In this document: in pieces, positions 1 through 10,576 of the stretch | How the letters are laid out: each line of letters opens with the position of its first letter | Position numbering within the stretch: position 1 is the stretch's first letter | From: Atrichornis clamosus | Lineage: Eukaryota > Chordata > Aves > Passeriformes > Menuridae | Length of the DNA: 64,000 bases | Assembly: GCA_013400975.1 (NCBI GenBank) | Contig: WBMZ01000345.1 | Coordinates: 248,001-312,000, forward strand | Direction of reading: 5' to 3' | Program-made: the position numbers and the translations under genes | The notes under the pieces: generated by a model | Told to the model about the DNA's origin: nothing | What the model saw: the letters and a program-made list of their open reading frames with translations, nothing else | Database searches by the model: none

Positions 1-2113
1 TGTTTCATTGTTTCCTTTTTAAAGAAGTATTACCCTAGATGTAGGAAACTAGCTTAACCCAATATAAGAAATATAAACCATGGAAACTACATACCATGCA
101 TGAAACATCAATAAAGAAAACAAGAAAAAAGTGTTTTCTGAGCAATTTTGCAGGGAAATATAAAACCACTGTAAGAACTTTTAACACTAGAGAAATTAAG
201 AGGAAAAGTTATACAGAAATTTCCTACAATACAAGAGAAATGAAGCAATAAAGGAACAAAGGAAAAAATGCACCAAGGACAGAAAGCACTTTATTAAATA
301 AAAATGCCAGTGAAGGAGTATTACTCAAAGACTATAAGAAATCTTTTCTCTATAAATATAATTGTAAAGACCTCTGCCTTACCTCTCTTCTATTTATAGA
401 AGTGAAAGCTTTGAACAAAATCAGAAAATAAAGCTTAGTCAAGCTCTATTTGCATTGCCAGTTTTAGCCCTCAAGCATGGCATTTTTGCAGTTTGCATAC
501 CATTTCTTTAGTTTTTAGAATTTTAACTAATATTCAGCTTCTTCATTTATGCCTCAACAAATCTGCATGAATAGAAACACTGAATGTATTGAGAGGTCAG
601 ACATCACAGTTCAGATTTTTCAATACTTTTCAATATTAATGATGAATTAAATTCTGTGTGTTTTGACACTTGTTTCTTCTCACATTTTCCTTTTTCTTTT
701 ATGACATGGAAGCACAGGGAATGTTCCCATGCAGCTGGGGACATTCAACCTACTCAGCTACCTGTGCATATCATACAATAATGCCCAAGCACCTGTACAG
801 CAAACATTTCCAAATACCTTCTGTTTCCATAGACATGACTTGTGACCTAGTCCTGTAAAAGCCACTTACAGAATTTCTGTATCTTTTCTATTAGTTCAAT
901 ATTGCCTTAAAAGGGAAATCCACACCCATTACTAGCCCTTAAGGTGTCACATTAAGGTATGGCACAGATATAGCATCTTTAAGAGAGGTTTTTCAAATAA
1001 AATCTAAAGAAAAGTCTCATTTTTGTTCATATAGCCCGATGGAAAGTGGAAGATGGAGTAATTCTTTTTTTTTTTTTCTCACATATAAGGGAGGGGGGAA
1101 AAATCTGCTTTAAAACTCATTTTAAAAATGAATTTTAAAAAATTCATTTAAACATAATGTGTACACTCAGGCGCTTTCGCTTGCTATTCCATTGACTTAC
1201 TAGACAGTGTTGAAATGCATGCTAAAATTTGTTTTTAAAATCTCTCTATAATGAAAACAATATCTAACATTCATTCTGCTTCTATCAATGAGACGTACTC
1301 TGTTTTTATGGGTTCAAAGTTCAGGCAATAATCTCCACTCTACCAGGCCTTCAAAGCTGCATCACAAACTGTACTATTACAACTAATACTACTTAACCCC
1401 TTTGAAGGCCGTCTCAGTAGACAAGACAAATACTTATTAGGAAAGACAATTCCATCTCACATTAGAACACCTAGAGATTTACATCCATTAAGCTCTCAAA
1501 AACCTTTCCCATAAACTGATAGACTATACCATGACTTCAAAAACAAGTGATGCTCTTTACTTCTTAAAATTGCAACTGTATGAGTTTTATTGTTTTTAAG
1601 AGTAAGAAACTATTTTGTAAAATAATTGTTTCTTTACAGTTCCTCTAATTAAAGGTTTAGAGTGAAATTCCTGATTGTATGCTCAAGTAGAATAGTACTA
1701 CACAAGGAAACTGCCAAGTATCAAAATCAAAACAAAACAGAAAAAAACAACACACAAGGGCTGGGTGCTTAGATGGATTTAATTTAATTTCACCAAACTC
1801 TCATACAGATCTAATATAAAGAATATACTGGAGAATAAATCAGTTATTAGTTAATATTAGAATTCTTATGTTAAAATATTTAATAAATACTTAAAAATAT
1901 TTCATTAATTCTTACATTAAAATATTTCATGTTATACCAAGTCCATGTGTTCACAGTGCCCTTGCTAAAAGGACAAAACAAAAGCTAATTTTAGTACAAA
2001 AAGCATACATTCACTTTTCATAATTTTGTTCTGTTTTGGCATTGGATCATCACCTTGCCCTGAAAAGCACTTTGTTATTCACGACAGCTAGTAATTTTGA
2101 ATTAAGTTCCCAC
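1..2113 (-). other. Partial intron 6, running off the left edge
   Basis: The sequence left of exon 6 should be an intron inside MAM domain 2. I looked for a phase 1-to-0 exon ending near a Cys-Gln and for the xRFxYW block and found neither, so the next exon probably lies outside the window. It contains short AT-rich repeats, including a near-duplicate pair around 1861-1930 (period about 46) and a self-complementary AT stretch near 1109-1155. Confidence 0.55.
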
Positions 2114-2257
2114 CTTCAGTATTGTTGCTCCAATCCTCCTGGAAGGAACAGGAGGCAATCTTGTGCCCAGCTGGCAGCTGTGCCCACGGAGCAGGTTCAG
2201 CTGGCTGGTCTGAATGCCACTCGCATAAGCCCAGCTCAAAACTGGAAATCCATGGTT
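2114..2257 (-). CDS. MALRD1: Exon 6: start of MAM domain 2
   Basis: This 144-base exon lies between acceptor tttgtcttttag|AACCATGG and donor ACTGAAG|gtggga, phase 1 at both ends like exon 2. Joined to exon 5 it reads EPWISSFELGLCEWHSDQPA and later SFQEDWSNNTEG. FELGLCEW is the typical MAM opening (FExGLCxW), and the WSNNTEG end corresponds to the DHTTG turn. The usual first cysteine (CxFE) is replaced by serine; the cysteine at the end of exon 5, ten residues upstream, might take its place. The rest of this domain is not seen in the remaining 2.1 kb and is expected beyond the left edge. Confidence 0.85.
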
Positions 2258-5200
2258 CTAAAAGACAAAGAAAAGCAATAACTTCTTAAGAAGTCATTAT
2301 TTATGAGGCTATTTTCCATTTGAAAAATATGCTTATTAAACTCCTTGACAATATTTCTGCTTCTTCAAAAGCACTGTGTATCCCTGGTTGCTGTCCAGTA
2401 TTTCAGCCTGCCATCTTTAACCATCCTAAGAAATCAATCCCTCAAGACAGATGCTTCCTTCAAAGCAATGGAGTGCTATTTATGTTTGCCAGTCATCACA
2501 ACCTTCATGAATTCAATTCCACAGAGAGAGTTGCCAGGTAACATAAAAACATGACATGTCATAATAAGAAATACCTATTTACTTTTCTAGATGATAGCTA
2601 CAGAAAAGTCACTTCTAACTGAGAGGTTAAACTCTGCAGCATCTCCATAGTACTTGTAACAGAATACTTCTTTTTAGAGACAGAAAGTTTCTAAATGCGT
2701 CTCCACATATTTTCAAGAACTTTTTAAAGGGCACGTCATGCCTGACTAATCTAATTGCCTCTGGCAATAGTCAGGATTTTAAGGGGGATTGCACTATGAT
2801 AATGGAAGTTCCATTTCTTAATGTTGTTGTAGGAGAAAGGTAATCCCCTGCTTAAGACAGACTTTTGAATAGAAGTCAGGATATCTCAGAGAAAACATAG
2901 AGATTCCTAACTGTATGGATAAAACAGTTTCAGGTCAGTATACGTAGGTGTTACCCTCTCCATCTCAGAGACATTTTATTATTCACATTACTGACATCTC
3001 AGTGAAATGGCCTGTCCAGCTGGTGCTACAAAACTTTCATTTCTTCCTTGTTCCAGTGATGCATGAATGTACACTTTTTTCAAACGATGTGTATTATTGT
3101 GAGAAAGAGCTTGTCAAAAACTTGTTTCCCATGAAAAATGCAAAATTCCACAAGGGTCTAGAAAAGGATGGGTTTAGTCAAATTTCACCATGCAAAAAGT
3201 TTGCAACTACTTTCAAAAGGAATCAAAATCTTCTTTAAACACTTTTGAAGTATTGATACAAGACATTTTGAGTCATTCTGTGGGTTTTTTCAGTTTAGTT
3301 TTAGATATTTTTGAGGTTTTGTTTGTTTTGACAAAATACCCATTTTCCAGCTCTAAATTCCACAGCATGTCAGACAACAGTAACATTAGTATTTTGGATT
3401 TCCTGACTCCTATCCCTAGCAGTTCATCTCAAAGACCTAGCTCTGTACTATTAAAGGCTACATCTTTGTAGGATTAGAATTAACTAAGGAATTAAGTTTG
3501 AGACTTTGTTAGGTGAAGTATTCATACTGGATTTTTGTCAAAATTTATACATTGTCGTTAATACATATATAATTAATTCAGTTTTCCTGTAAAAACCTCA
3601 CAACTTTGCAGCAAAGCTTTGTCACTTCTGCATTACAAGTGACTTAAGGAGGACTAAACATCATTCTCCCTTACAGCATTCCACTTTCATGCCTTAGAGC
3701 TCTTTGCTTTCATCTCTATGTAGAGATTAGAAGGACACTCTTAGTCGGGTTCTTCACATATATAATTCCTCAGGAGTTGAGAGGGAATTCTGCAGAGCAG
3801 CCACTTGGATAAGAATAGGAAGCCTTTGAACAGATCTACTAAAGGTAGATTTTGCATTACTTATGTTTCAGAAAATAACTTCAATATTTTCTATTTGACA
3901 GCTAAAGTATTTTTTTCTGCAGCCCATACACAAATGTATAATAAAGATCTGAGGGGTTTTGGGTTATAACAAATTATTTGGTAGCTGTTGGAAGAACTAC
4001 AAACTGTAAGGTATCTTAAATTGTTATGCTGAATATAGGGTTTTGCTTGTATTTTTAGAATGCATGAAAGCCTTTATCAGACCTGGACAACAGACTGAAG
4101 GACAGTTTGGGAGACCAGGGAGGGATAGAAGGGAAGAAGGAACTTAAAGAATAATGAAATTACTTTTATATTTAACCATCACAGTTTATATCAAGAAACT
4201 CCCAAAATCACAAAAATGTAAGATATTTGACTTACAACCCTAAAAGCACAGTCATTCTAATGAATACAAATGCACAGATCAGCTCTTATGTGCATTTACA
4301 CTGGGATTAAAAATCATGAAGGGTACATTAAAAATGCAAGTTTTATCTTGGAATTTCATGCAATTAAAGTGGTTTTCATTAAAAGTCTACTTATCCAGAC
4401 ATTCCATAAGGGCTAGAGAAAAAGATGATTTCAAATTCAACCAACCATTAGTCTGACCTTTTGTTTTAATTATTGGAAAATATTCAGCAGCAACATTCCT
4501 CTTTCATGGAGAAAGTTAAGATTCTTTGACCCTGTTTTTGTCTGCTGTGAGCCATTTAGATGTCACCTAATGAGGTTGACTTTTCCAGGTGAGGAAACTC
4601 AAGATAAGAACTAGCTTTTTATTAAAATATACCTAAGGCACTTAACAGTGTGGCAGCTCAATCTGTAAGTCACAATATATAGTTCAACACCTGCCATCTA
4701 AGGTAAGTTTAACACCTGTATTTATAAGATCTGCTGAGTACATCTGCTTGAGTTGGTTTTTTTTCCTCCATCTCTTTGAGACAGTATTTCATCTCTATAG
4801 CTGATTTTTTTTTGTTTAATTTTTGTTTGTTTAGAAGAATGTTGTTGAAAAGCTCAATATATTTTTGCAGACAGATTTATATCCTCCTGCAGGAACTGGT
4901 TAAACAAGTATATACATTGCTAGAATTTAGCAATGCATTTTTTTCCGTTTTATACCAGTCTTTTATCTGCAGAAATCCTCCAAGGAGCAGAAAGAAGCTG
5001 GGTGAAAAATCACACATCTGTCATCCTTACATTGAGTATAGACTTCAAATTCCATTTCAAATTAATTTTTTCAAAGAAGGAACATTCTATACTTTCCTGA
5101 GTTTGTAGACCAGCAAACATGCCCAAAGTTCTGAACTAGCATCCTTGCCTATTAAATTAATACAGCTAGAAAACATCTACAAAACAGAAAAATGTGTCCT

Positions 5201-6186
5201 GGCATGGAAATATTTATACAACGTTTACTTCTATAATTCTCCACTGCAATAAAGTTGTAAATACATATGTATATCTGCTGGCATCATTCAGTTTGGGTTT
5301 CTGTCTTGCTGCTGATGTGATCTGCCTGCAATTGCTCAGCATTCCAACATGTTAATATCCACATGCATCTCTTTTCAAAAGCTTTTTCCTACTGGGAAGT
5401 CCAGAGAACACTGTTTAGGACTATGGTACCCACAAAAACAATCATGAAACCTAGTTTGGTCTGTGTCAAACACTGCTTTCCATACCTCAAGTTAGGTTTA
5501 AAGTCTAAACCCTCAGCGCCCATGTTAAGAATAAAAGGAAGGAAAACAAAGGAGATGCTTTGAATCAGGACTGCACTCACCTAAGGATGTGACATAGGTG
5601 CCACAGGGAAATACTCTTGTGTAATACAGAGCAGAAAGCCATTTAATTTGTGCTAGGATGGGTAGAACTTTTTTTCCATGAAGACACATTGGGTCGAAAA
5701 GAGAAATAGGAAATGTTTTTCTAAAGAATCCTGGCAGGCAGGGATGGTCTGACTGCAGAGATGACTAGTCTGACATGACAGCTCTTGGATGAAGCAGAGC
5801 AGAACAGCATAACCCCACTGCACAGGACCTTCACACATTTAGAAATACATGAGTGCCTTGGGAATCTTCTTAGTCAGCTCCAAAGCTTTGCCTGAGCTGC
5901 CTGAACACATCAGTTCTTCGGCCAAAAACAGTAGATCTTTTCTGCCCACTGAGCTCTACATTTATAATGTATCAGATTTCTTAAGGTATTTATTGTCTTT
6001 CTTTGCAACTGTTTAGATGTGAAAAAACAGATGATTATTTCGGGAAACGAAAATGAGACAAATAAAAACACTCATGGAGTTAAGGAAACCTTGGAATAGC
6101 AAAAGGCTCTCCACTGAATTTTCACTTCTAATTCAAGGAAAAGATAAAGTAAAATGACCTGACTCCTGAAAAACAGGTATTCTTAC
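2258..6186 (-). other. Intron 5, between MAM 1 and MAM 2
   Basis: This 3.93-kb intron joins exon 5 to exon 6 in phase 1. It contains a possible CR1 reverse-transcriptase fragment on the plus strand near 2721-2790 and an unproven 72-base cassette-exon candidate at 5581-5652. No LDLa motif (DxSDE with cysteines) was found. Confidence 0.65.
2721..2790 (+). mobile_element. Possible CR1 reverse-transcriptase fragment
   Basis: The plus strand reads FLKGTSCLTNLIAS from about 2721 to 2762. This resembles the KGRSCLTNLIxFYD block found in CR1-type LINE reverse transcriptases. Similarity fades after the serine. It would be a short, decayed LINE fragment inside intron 5, on the strand opposite to the host gene. 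Only about 12 residues support it. Confidence 0.4.
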
Positions 6187-6280
6187 CACATGCCATAGAA
6201 CATCCTTCACTGAAAGTAATATCATCAATGGCAACAGTTTCACCTTGTTTCTGGGTCGCCACCATCCCCCAAAAGATAAC
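6187..6280 (-). CDS. MALRD1: Exon 5: end of MAM domain 1
   Basis: This 94-base exon runs from acceptor ctctttag|GTTATC to donor ATGTG|gtaaga. It enters in phase 0 and leaves in phase 1. It encodes VIFWGMVATQKQGETVAIDD and then ITFSEGCSMAC. This is the closing part of a MAM domain, with the family pattern VxFEGxxxxxxxGxIALDDIxxxxxxC. The fourth MAM cysteine is in SEGCS, and another cysteine follows at once. With exons 2 to 4 it completes a MAM domain of about 150 residues, the normal family length. The next supported exon, 2114-2257, fits in phase. Confidence 0.9.
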
Positions 6281-9200
6281 CTAAAGAGATTAACAGCAAA
6301 TCAACAAGAAATTGAATTTACCAGTGTCACAGACAAGACAAAAAACCTTGCAATATATGCCAGTTTAGTCCATGGAGTTGCTGTTCGAAATATGAGAACT
6401 CTAATCAAGCAGCTAAAAATTTTTGAGGGTTGTCATTCTGGCTTTTTCACACATCTGTGGTTTTTTCACACAAGCACAGGTATTCTAATCATCTAACTCA
6501 AAATTGAAGTTGCAGTTAACAGGAAGGATCTGGAAATCACAATAAAATGCTTTAAAATCTAAGCCAGGATCACGACAGTTAAAGAATAAAACACAAAGGA
6601 TTTTGTGATTTATCAAGCCATTATTCCACCAGAGACTGGAAACATGAACATTTTCTGGTTGAATTCAGAATTTATCAGAAACCTGGAGAAAACTCAGAGC
6701 AACAAATACCATTAGTCAGCAGCCTTTCATCAAGTTTTTATCCAAAACAAACCTTGAGGAGCACTTGGTCAACACTTATTCTACTCTAATGTTACAACAG
6801 TGATTCTTTTATTTCCCCCTAATAAAGTCTTCTATACACGAGAAGTTACAAATATTTCAGATTTTCTTCTTAAGGGCAGATTTCAATGTACATTCGTAAA
6901 TGTACAGACTGCAACAGGTTTTTCTGCACTGGTGTAGAAGGGAACTGACTGATCAATCACACTCCTTGGGAAAACACAACAAAAAGTGTACCCATCAAAA
7001 CAACCCAACAAATCAATCTTATGAATAATATTCCTTAAATTATTCCCTAGCCACATCTTGGGATGTCACAGCTCCAGAATTTTCAGGAGTCTTGGAGGCA
7101 CAATCTACCTAGAGGTACATCTAGCTCTTAATAGTGAATGCACAGTGTTAGCAATAATTTTTCAAATATTATCTTGGGAGTTCAGCAACAATACTGTGCA
7201 CAATTTAACAAACTGAAGCAGAAAACCTATAAATTATCAAAAATATAGTGTTTCACTGTACAAGATGACACAACTTATCCAATGACATAACTATTATGAG
7301 TTGGAATTTTTTGAGGCATAGAATTTTTTGCCTTTTATTTGTTTTTCTGAAGCTACAGCCAGCTTGCACAAGAAGTATCACATCCATATCGCATTAAAAA
7401 ATATGTTTATATGACTGAAAAGCAGCATCTTGGAAATTTGCTCATTTGATTTGTTTCAGAAAACAGTATTTTGAATTCTTGAATCCTGCTGCAATTATAT
7501 GTGTAGTTAATGTGTACTTTCATGACATCATCACTAGAAAGACAAATAGTGTCTTCATACTTTCTGGGTTTTTTTATTACATGGTTTCAGATGAGTTTCT
7601 AAAACAATATAGTGCACTGTCTTATATTTAGAAACAGAAGAAATATCATTTAATATCAAGGATTTGACAAATATTTCACCTTTTCAAAGTGATGTTTCAT
7701 TGTGAATTCAAAATTCAGTTATTAGTAATTTCATTTATAATGTTTATCCGCCTATAGCTTGCAGTTTGGGTTTCATAGTCAGATTTTATTACAGGAAGAT
7801 TTAGTGATTTAGACAATACTAAAGAGAGACTAGCTCACTTTGCTGATGCAAAATCAGAGGCTGCTTCAAATTCGTATTCCATTAGAGCACACGAAGTCTG
7901 TATCACCTTGTGTTTCCTCAAAACTCATAAACAGCAAGTTGTCTTTCAACTTCCTCACTTCCAGAAGAAAATAATGCTAGATGACTCCAGCTGCTTTTAT
8001 GTCTAAAAAAGATTATCCAGGCTTTATGTAGTGCAGATACCCAGCTGACCTCCCAAGTTCAGTCCATTCAGCTTTTCCCTCCCCCGCAGTCTAGAGCTCC
8101 TTCAGCTCAAAAGTCAGAAGCAAAAAAATGTCTGCTTAATGGCATCATTTTCTCATGATTGCAGTGATCTATATCTATGCAATATCTTTGTGCACCAGAA
8201 CAAACCACAATTGCAGCTCCATTAGTAACATGAAAGCTGCAGTGGGAATGTAGGTGGGATCTAACACAGGCTGGGCTGACTCCAAAATGCAGCCACAGGA
8301 ATAGATTGCCAGCACAGCAGTGAAGCCCAAGGTAAAACAGGAGTCAAGCGCAAAGACAGAAATTAACCCCAAGCCTAGAACCATTTCCTTTAATGAAGTC
8401 TGGGACACAGAAATTTGTTCTCAGCTCAACAGAGGAAAAGTAAGAGAGCAAACTATGACACGGTTCTCCAAAATCCAGCCAAAACAGACACACTAAGTTT
8501 GATGCTTGTTCAATAGTTAAAGCACTGGCACTCTTTGTATTTCAGAACTTCATAACATGGAGATTTTTAAATTCCAAAACAAAATTCCCTATCCCATAAA
8601 GATAATCAAAACTCTTTTTTAAAAATTATTTTTAAGTAGGAAGAGACTAAGTATTTTAGTATTAAAGAGTCAGCATCAAAATGAGCAAGAAAATAAGCAG
8701 TGGCGGTTCAGAGGTTGATTTTAATTAAAAACTCACTTCAAATGTGTTTACAAAATTGACAAAAGTATTAAAGAATCCTATTTTAAAGAGATTTGTAAAT
8801 ATAAATCTAAATTATTTGTTTCCTGTCTTTTTTTCCATAGACACATTAATAATAAAAATTTTATCTTGAAAAATGCTTCAGGTATCCCTGTAGGCTAAAT
8901 ATCTTGTCATATAAAAGAACAAGTGCAAAAGGGCAAGTGAATTGCAGTCACTTGTACGACAGTGACATCTTGCAAGTTGTCACTGAAACAAAAATGTGCA
9001 AACAAAGAAGAAAATTTGCTCAGCTTCAGACTCTAAGTTTGGTGAGGTGCCGAGCTCTGTTTCTAAAGTGAATTGTAATGATTACTGCAGTAAGTTTGAC
9101 ACCTGCCTCTTTAAAGTTTAACTGTGCCCATCAGTTCACTTTATAGAGGCCAAAGGATAACTAAGTTTGCAAGCAATAATCTATTTAGTATTTGACCTAG

Positions 9201-10242
9201 CAATTCAGAGGAAGTAGATGCCATATTATATTAACTATATCCAGACTCAGTTTTCCAAGTAACACAAGGGATGAAAAAATAAATCTAGAAGTAAATCCGT
9301 GCAGTAAAACCTCAGATTGCTGTACACACACTCATATCAGGTAGAGTTAAGTTATTGACCAATAACAATGATACTTGTGTTGAGTTAGGTGCTGCTATTT
9401 TGCTACATACATTCTCAGAAGGGTTGAACAGGCCAGTATTACTTCAAAAATCAAGATCCTGAGGGAGGCTTCAGCACAATATGCAAGTCAAGTAATTATG
9501 TTACTCATCTGGTTTATTGAAATGAGGTTGTGCTGCCATGCCTTCAGGTTCGTATGCTAACCAGCTTCTCAGTAACTACTGCAGGAGGAAAGGCTTCTCA
9601 TTTTCTTCTCTGCTCCCCACTTTCTCTGCAGTATTTTGCATAACAGTGAGTATACATTACCCACAATATTATAGCCCTAAGTTACATTTACTGTGTTAAT
9701 GTTCTTTTGTAAATGCACGTGTAAAAACATTTAAATAGCCCATGACATTTGCATTGATTTCCAGTAGATTTTAGCAAAATAAAACCGTATGCACGTGTTC
9801 TGTGACAAAGGCTCAAAGCTACAATTAATAGTTAAGTACAGTATTTGTCGTCTGAAGCACCCCTTATCTCATAGTATAAAATGCTGTTTTCTGTATTCAT
9901 GAAACCTTGAGTTTATCAGTACATTTAAATTGAGGCTAAGGGAATACTGTATTGAAAGTTAAGATCACAAGTATATCACCTCTATGGGCTGGTAGATAAT
10001 TTATGACTCAATGAGACTGATTGTTTTATTTTAGATACATGCACTGTTTAAGTGAATTTTGGTGTTTTAACACCACTAAGAGATAAGAACAAGCAGTATT
10101 TGTTATTTGCAAACTATGATCTTCCAAATGGCTTTTATCTCATTAACCTCATGACAATGCTTTCTTTCCATTTACAAAATATTTACCTATTAAAAAGGCC
10201 CATGACTTATAAACCATTTTACAGTAACTTCAGTTTACTTAC
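6281..10242 (-). other. Intron 4 of the MALRD1-like gene
   Basis: This 3.96-kb AT-rich intron lies between the core and terminal exons of MAM domain 1. The minus-strand open frame at 8175-8408 has no usable splice context and no MAM or LDLa motif. Nothing else was recognised. Confidence 0.7.
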
Positions 10243-10401
10243 CTCATACTTTTCAGTGCTATTGATTGTGATAGTATTGGCTTTCCACTGATTTTGCAGT
10301 TCTCCAGAAACTTGCCAGATGTTTGTAACAATATCTTCAGAGCTCTTTTGAAGCCCCACCATCAATGTTCCACTCTTACTGACCCAATAATGAAATCTAA
10401 T
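10243..10401 (-). CDS. MALRD1: Exon 4: core of MAM domain 1
   Basis: This 159-base exon has 53 codons and is phase 0 at both ends. The acceptor is a long T run followed by cctag|ATTAGA, and the donor is TATGAG|gtaagt, close to consensus. The peptide starts IRFHYWVSKSGTLMVGLQK, the MAM signature with the form LRFWYxMxGxGxGxLxV. It then has IWQVSGELQNQWKANTITIN, the W-x-x-x-G-x-Q-x-x-x-W block that usually follows. Both blocks are diagnostic for MAM, so this exon is the best single proof of the gene. It ends STEKYE, leading into the VIF strand of exon 5. Confidence 0.93.
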
Positions 10402-10481
10402 CTAGGAAAAAAAAAAAAGGATCTTATTCTGGGGAAATATTATGATAAACAATGTAATACAAGGACTCTGCATGAAAATAC
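10402..10481 (-). other. Very short intron 3
   Basis: This is an 80-base intron with gtatttt donor and tttttttttttcctag acceptor. The flanking exons join as HICQ|IRFHYWV in phase 0, the uninterrupted MAM core. It is near the lower limit for vertebrate introns, while its neighbours are about 4 kb. Confidence 0.88.
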
Positions 10482-10576
10482 CTGGCAAATGTGTTTTTCA
10501 TCAGTTGGAAGGAAAACATCTGTCCTTAAAGTTGCAGAAGAGGATTGCATTTCAGAGGACAATGAGAGGAAATAAG
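10482..10576 (-). CDS. MALRD1: Exon 3: middle of MAM domain 1
   Basis: This 95-base exon lies between a strong acceptor (ttccttttaatag|CTTATTTCC) and a donor (GCCAG|gtattt). It enters in phase 1 and leaves in phase 0. After exon 2 it reads AYFLSLSSEMQ, then SSSATLRTDVFLPTDEKHIC and a final Q. This is the middle part of a MAM domain: the strand after the DHT turn, the ATLRTDVFLP segment that corresponds to the family's A-x-L-x-S-P-x-F pattern, and the third conserved cysteine. Exon 4 follows after only 80 bases of intron. Confidence 0.9.

Noticed and set aside
818..862. Minus-strand 35-base segment with acceptor and donor in phase 1 to 0
   Set aside because: Phase is right for the next MAM 2 exon, but it encodes only 12 residues with no match to the expected strand and cysteine pattern of about 31 residues.
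1930..1965. Acceptor-donor pair on the minus strand enclosing 27 bases
   Set aside because: It is too short for the missing MAM 2 exon, and the required phase meets a stop codon.
2036..2281. Plus-strand frame over exon 6, and the similar one at 10294-10575 over exons 3 and 4
   Set aside because: They are antisense shadows of the MAM exons.
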